Below are positions 61,601 through 64,000 of a stretch of 64,000 nucleotides of DNA, piece by piece. The translations under genes were made by a program, and so were the position numbers. The DNA lies in assembly GCF_000524195.1 (NCBI RefSeq), contig NW_020170385.1, positions 511,504-575,503 of the forward strand, read 5' to 3'. A model generated the notes under the pieces. It did no database searches. It was given only the letters and a program-made list of their open reading frames with translations, and was not told where the DNA came from. The DNA is from Echinococcus granulosus. Taxonomy: Eukaryota; Platyhelminthes; Cestoda; Cyclophyllidea; Taeniidae. The first letter of the stretch is position 1; each line of letters opens with the position of its first letter.

Positions 61601-63794
61601 ATAAATGATTGGAGTTGATCAAATAAATCTACACATACCAATAAGAACTTGTTATTTAGAGAAATAAACATGGCATTGGTAAAAGCACTGGTGAAAAGAA
61701 CACTTTTCTGTTAGAAATCTATAAGTACCGAAACCGTATTAAAAAACCGACAACAGCTGGTATGCAATACTGCAAGTATAATGTTCTTTCGTGACTTGAG
61801 AAATAATGGTGTAGGACATTTCTGCAAAGCCGTTTTTAATGCCTATTCATTTTTGCAAATTATTATTTGTTTATTGGCGATGTCATAGCAAATAACTATC
61901 CTTGACATTTTGGTTAAATGTGGGATTGTACTTCACTAAAAGCATAAGCACAAACTATTTTAAGCGCGTAGAAGTAGATTTCCTGCTAATGTGGTCCATA
62001 CTGCCTTTGTAGTAAAGATACTTCTATCAAAGTTAATTCACTCACGTCTTGTGCCTTTGCTGTAGCGTTATCAGGAAGAGTTACGTTTGGGGAGAGAGGA
62101 TTACTGTTTATTAAATCATAAAGCTAAAAATGAAACAAAGGGAAATAAATCATAACAGTTTTTTTAACATGTACTATGAGTGAATATGCAAGGACCCATG
62201 GAAATTTTACCAGAAAAGGAGTCGCAATTTAGCTTGGTGAAAAAAAAAAACAAAGATAACGGACGCTGCTTAAAGCACCGCTTCTCTCTTGATAGGATTT
62301 TCCATGAAACACTTTGCAGAACTAGTTATTGTAAATAAAGAAGGAGCTAAAATCAACAAAGAGATTTTAAATGCATGGAAAATACTAGGTATCTGTTGCT
62401 CATAGGTAAGAAATTGGTAAACCCATTTCTACAGAAAAGTATGCTAACGACAATGCAATGAGTGTAGGCTCAAACGATTAAATAAGCCAAAATGACAAAA
62501 CAAAGTATCTTAACGTATTTTAATGTTTGATAGCGCCATGAACTTTTAACGGTTAAAACAACAGATCTATGACGAAGATCACCGACCTCAAGGAGGTCAC
62601 AGAGTTGCTGGTCCTGAAATGCTAATTCCTTCCGTCCTACCGCTTCAGGCCCAGTTTCCGTCAGACACTGTATTTCCTCCAGACTGTCAAGTATCAAACT
62701 CACAGCTAGACAAGAAAAAAAGGAAACTCAACTTACCTTAGTCAAATAACTCTTGATATTTATAAACACTAGTTTGGTCTACATTCAGCCCATTAACTTT
62801 CGTTGATAAATTTGTAAATACTAATGAAGTATCAGGATTTGAAATGGCGGACCATACGACACTAAAAAACTCATTGGGTTGTGAACAGCGCACAGTAAAA
62901 CCCAATAAAAACAAACATTTCTGAATACGTATTTATACATAAAAATAAATAGTATGCATACACAAAATCCGTTATTGATGAATACTTTTCAAAAGACATT
63001 GCTGGAAATTCTCCTTAAACTTATTGCCACTTATAGTTGGTAAAAATACCAGTCTTATCAAACGCTCCAAGGTAGCTAAAAAAATTGCGCCGGCAGTTTA
63101 ATATAATGCACAGGAATGCTCTTCTGCTGCCACTACCAAAACTGCCAATATTGTCAAGAATAGTTTTTAAAGGTAATTGTTGTGCTCTTGTAGTACTTTG
63201 AAAAGCTTTTCTAAAAGAAGATTTTTTCGAAAATCACCTGCAGATGTAACCTCATCATCTTCGACTGCTTCACTTGCATGAGAACCACTAGCAACCGAGT
63301 AAAAACTCGCCCATTTTGTACTGGAAACAGCTGCAAGAATTGCGTTCTAAATTAAAATAAGCCAAAACTTTAACATTCTGGAATAACATTTTTTCTAGGC
63401 GAAAGTAAGTCGGAGAAAATTGTTTCTACCATTAGCACTTACAAAATAATGAGTACAAAATTAACGACAAACTGTCACATGTTGAAAAACACACAAATGT
63501 ACAAAATGCTTGCCGAAAACTTAAATCAAAAGTTGGAATCAACTATCCTTTTTATAGGTGGAGGTTGGTGTTGGAGTCTAAGCGTCGTACCTTAAGCCTA
63601 CGGCGTGCGTTAAAGTGTTTCATGGCTTCAACTGTAGCATGGAGATGCGTTTTGGGAGCTCGCGATTTCTGCGCTATCCAAGGATGTCTCAGGGCCTCCT
63701 CAATTGTCATGCGATGATTTGGATCAACATCAAGAAGCCGCATAGTCAAGTCTTTGGCCTCAGAAGAAATGGCATTCCACGCATTCGAATTCAT
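55691..63794 (-). CDS. CASK: CASK (CaMK-MAGUK scaffold), C-terminal 675 residues; 5' end off the right edge
   Basis: CASK is a membrane-associated guanylate kinase scaffold at synapses and epithelial junctions. Thirteen exons were found: 63794-63591, 63346-63238, 62705-62587, 62123-62046, 61332-61243, 60016-59807, 58786-58708, 58323-58238, 58097-58029, 57093-56962, 56881-56509, 56440-56139 and 55867-55691. Phases agree at all junctions. Order of domains: end of the CaM-kinase-like domain ([18 protein letters not shown]) and its regulatory helix (FNARRRLK), two L27 domains ([26 protein letters not shown]), PDZ ([14 protein letters not shown], then [10 protein letters not shown] and [13 protein letters not shown]), SH3 ([15 protein letters not shown]), HOOK, and guanylate kinase ([36 protein letters not shown]). 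It ends QWIPVTWVY. The PDZ-SH3 linker is shorter than in human. The donor after 62587 (GTCGGT) is weak. The upstream kinase exons lie beyond 64000. Confidence 0.95.
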
Positions 63795-64000
63795 CTGAAT
63801 TGAAAAATTGCTTAAAAAATGCGAATAAATATGGGATTCTCGATCATGAAACGTTTCAAGTTTTCATGCGCTTCCGGATGTCTCAGCACAAATAGTAGAC
63901 AAATTACCCAAATTTTTATTTCAACTGACAGCTATGACCTATAGCATTTAAGCTGTTATTCATTTATCTGCAAGACGGTGAATTTCATCTAAACTCATAC
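63795..64000. other. CASK intron running off the right edge
   Basis: This sequence is upstream of the kinase C-lobe exon on the minus strand. I see no further CASK exon in the last 200 nt. Confidence 0.6.

Overview
The window looks like nuclear genomic sequence from a parasitic flatworm (Platyhelminthes, Neodermata: cestode or trematode). The evidence is AT-rich non-coding DNA, intron-rich animal genes, and clusters of 31-36 nt introns at the 5' ends of two genes, with longer introns towards their 3' ends. That gradient is known from flatworm genomes. A run of exactly 100 N marks an assembly gap. I cannot name the species from sequence alone.

Layout, left to right. (1) 94-18165, minus strand: 20 coding exons for the first 902 residues of a dysferlin/myoferlin-type ferlin; the C-terminal half lies beyond the left edge. 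(2) 18166-26036: a gene-poor stretch with tRNA-like SINE copies, the assembly gap and several exon-like pieces I cannot assign. (3) 26037-29500, plus: nicalin. (4) 32514-34290, plus: HSPBP1. (5) 34291-37580: repeats, including a SINE and a possible LINE endonuclease relic. (6) 37581-44809, plus: a complete 20-exon MORC2. (7) 45494-45667, minus: a 57-residue single-pass membrane microprotein candidate. (8) 46506-49690 and 49759-50880, minus: YOD1/OTU1 directly downstream of HSPBAP1, with only 68 nt between them. (9) 52697-54551, plus: an unrecognised Arg/Ser-rich nuclear-type protein. (10) 55248-55514, plus: an 88-residue ORF of unknown function. (11) 55691-63794, minus: CASK from the end of its kinase domain to its C terminus; the kinase start lies beyond the right edge.

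Most of the identified genes are conserved housekeeping or signalling genes: membrane repair and fusion (ferlin), ER multipass-protein insertion (nicalin), Hsp70 nucleotide exchange (HSPBP1), chromatin silencing (MORC2), deubiquitination in p97 pathways (YOD1), a JmjC protein (HSPBAP1) and a junctional scaffold (CASK). Exon models were built by hand: splice phases were carried through every junction and all listed models keep an open frame. The most unusual signal is the HSPBAP1-YOD1 pair. A canonical AATAAA overlaps the HSPBAP1 stop codon, and a pyrimidine-rich acceptor lies 15 nt before the YOD1 start. This is the expected arrangement of a trans-spliced flatworm operon.
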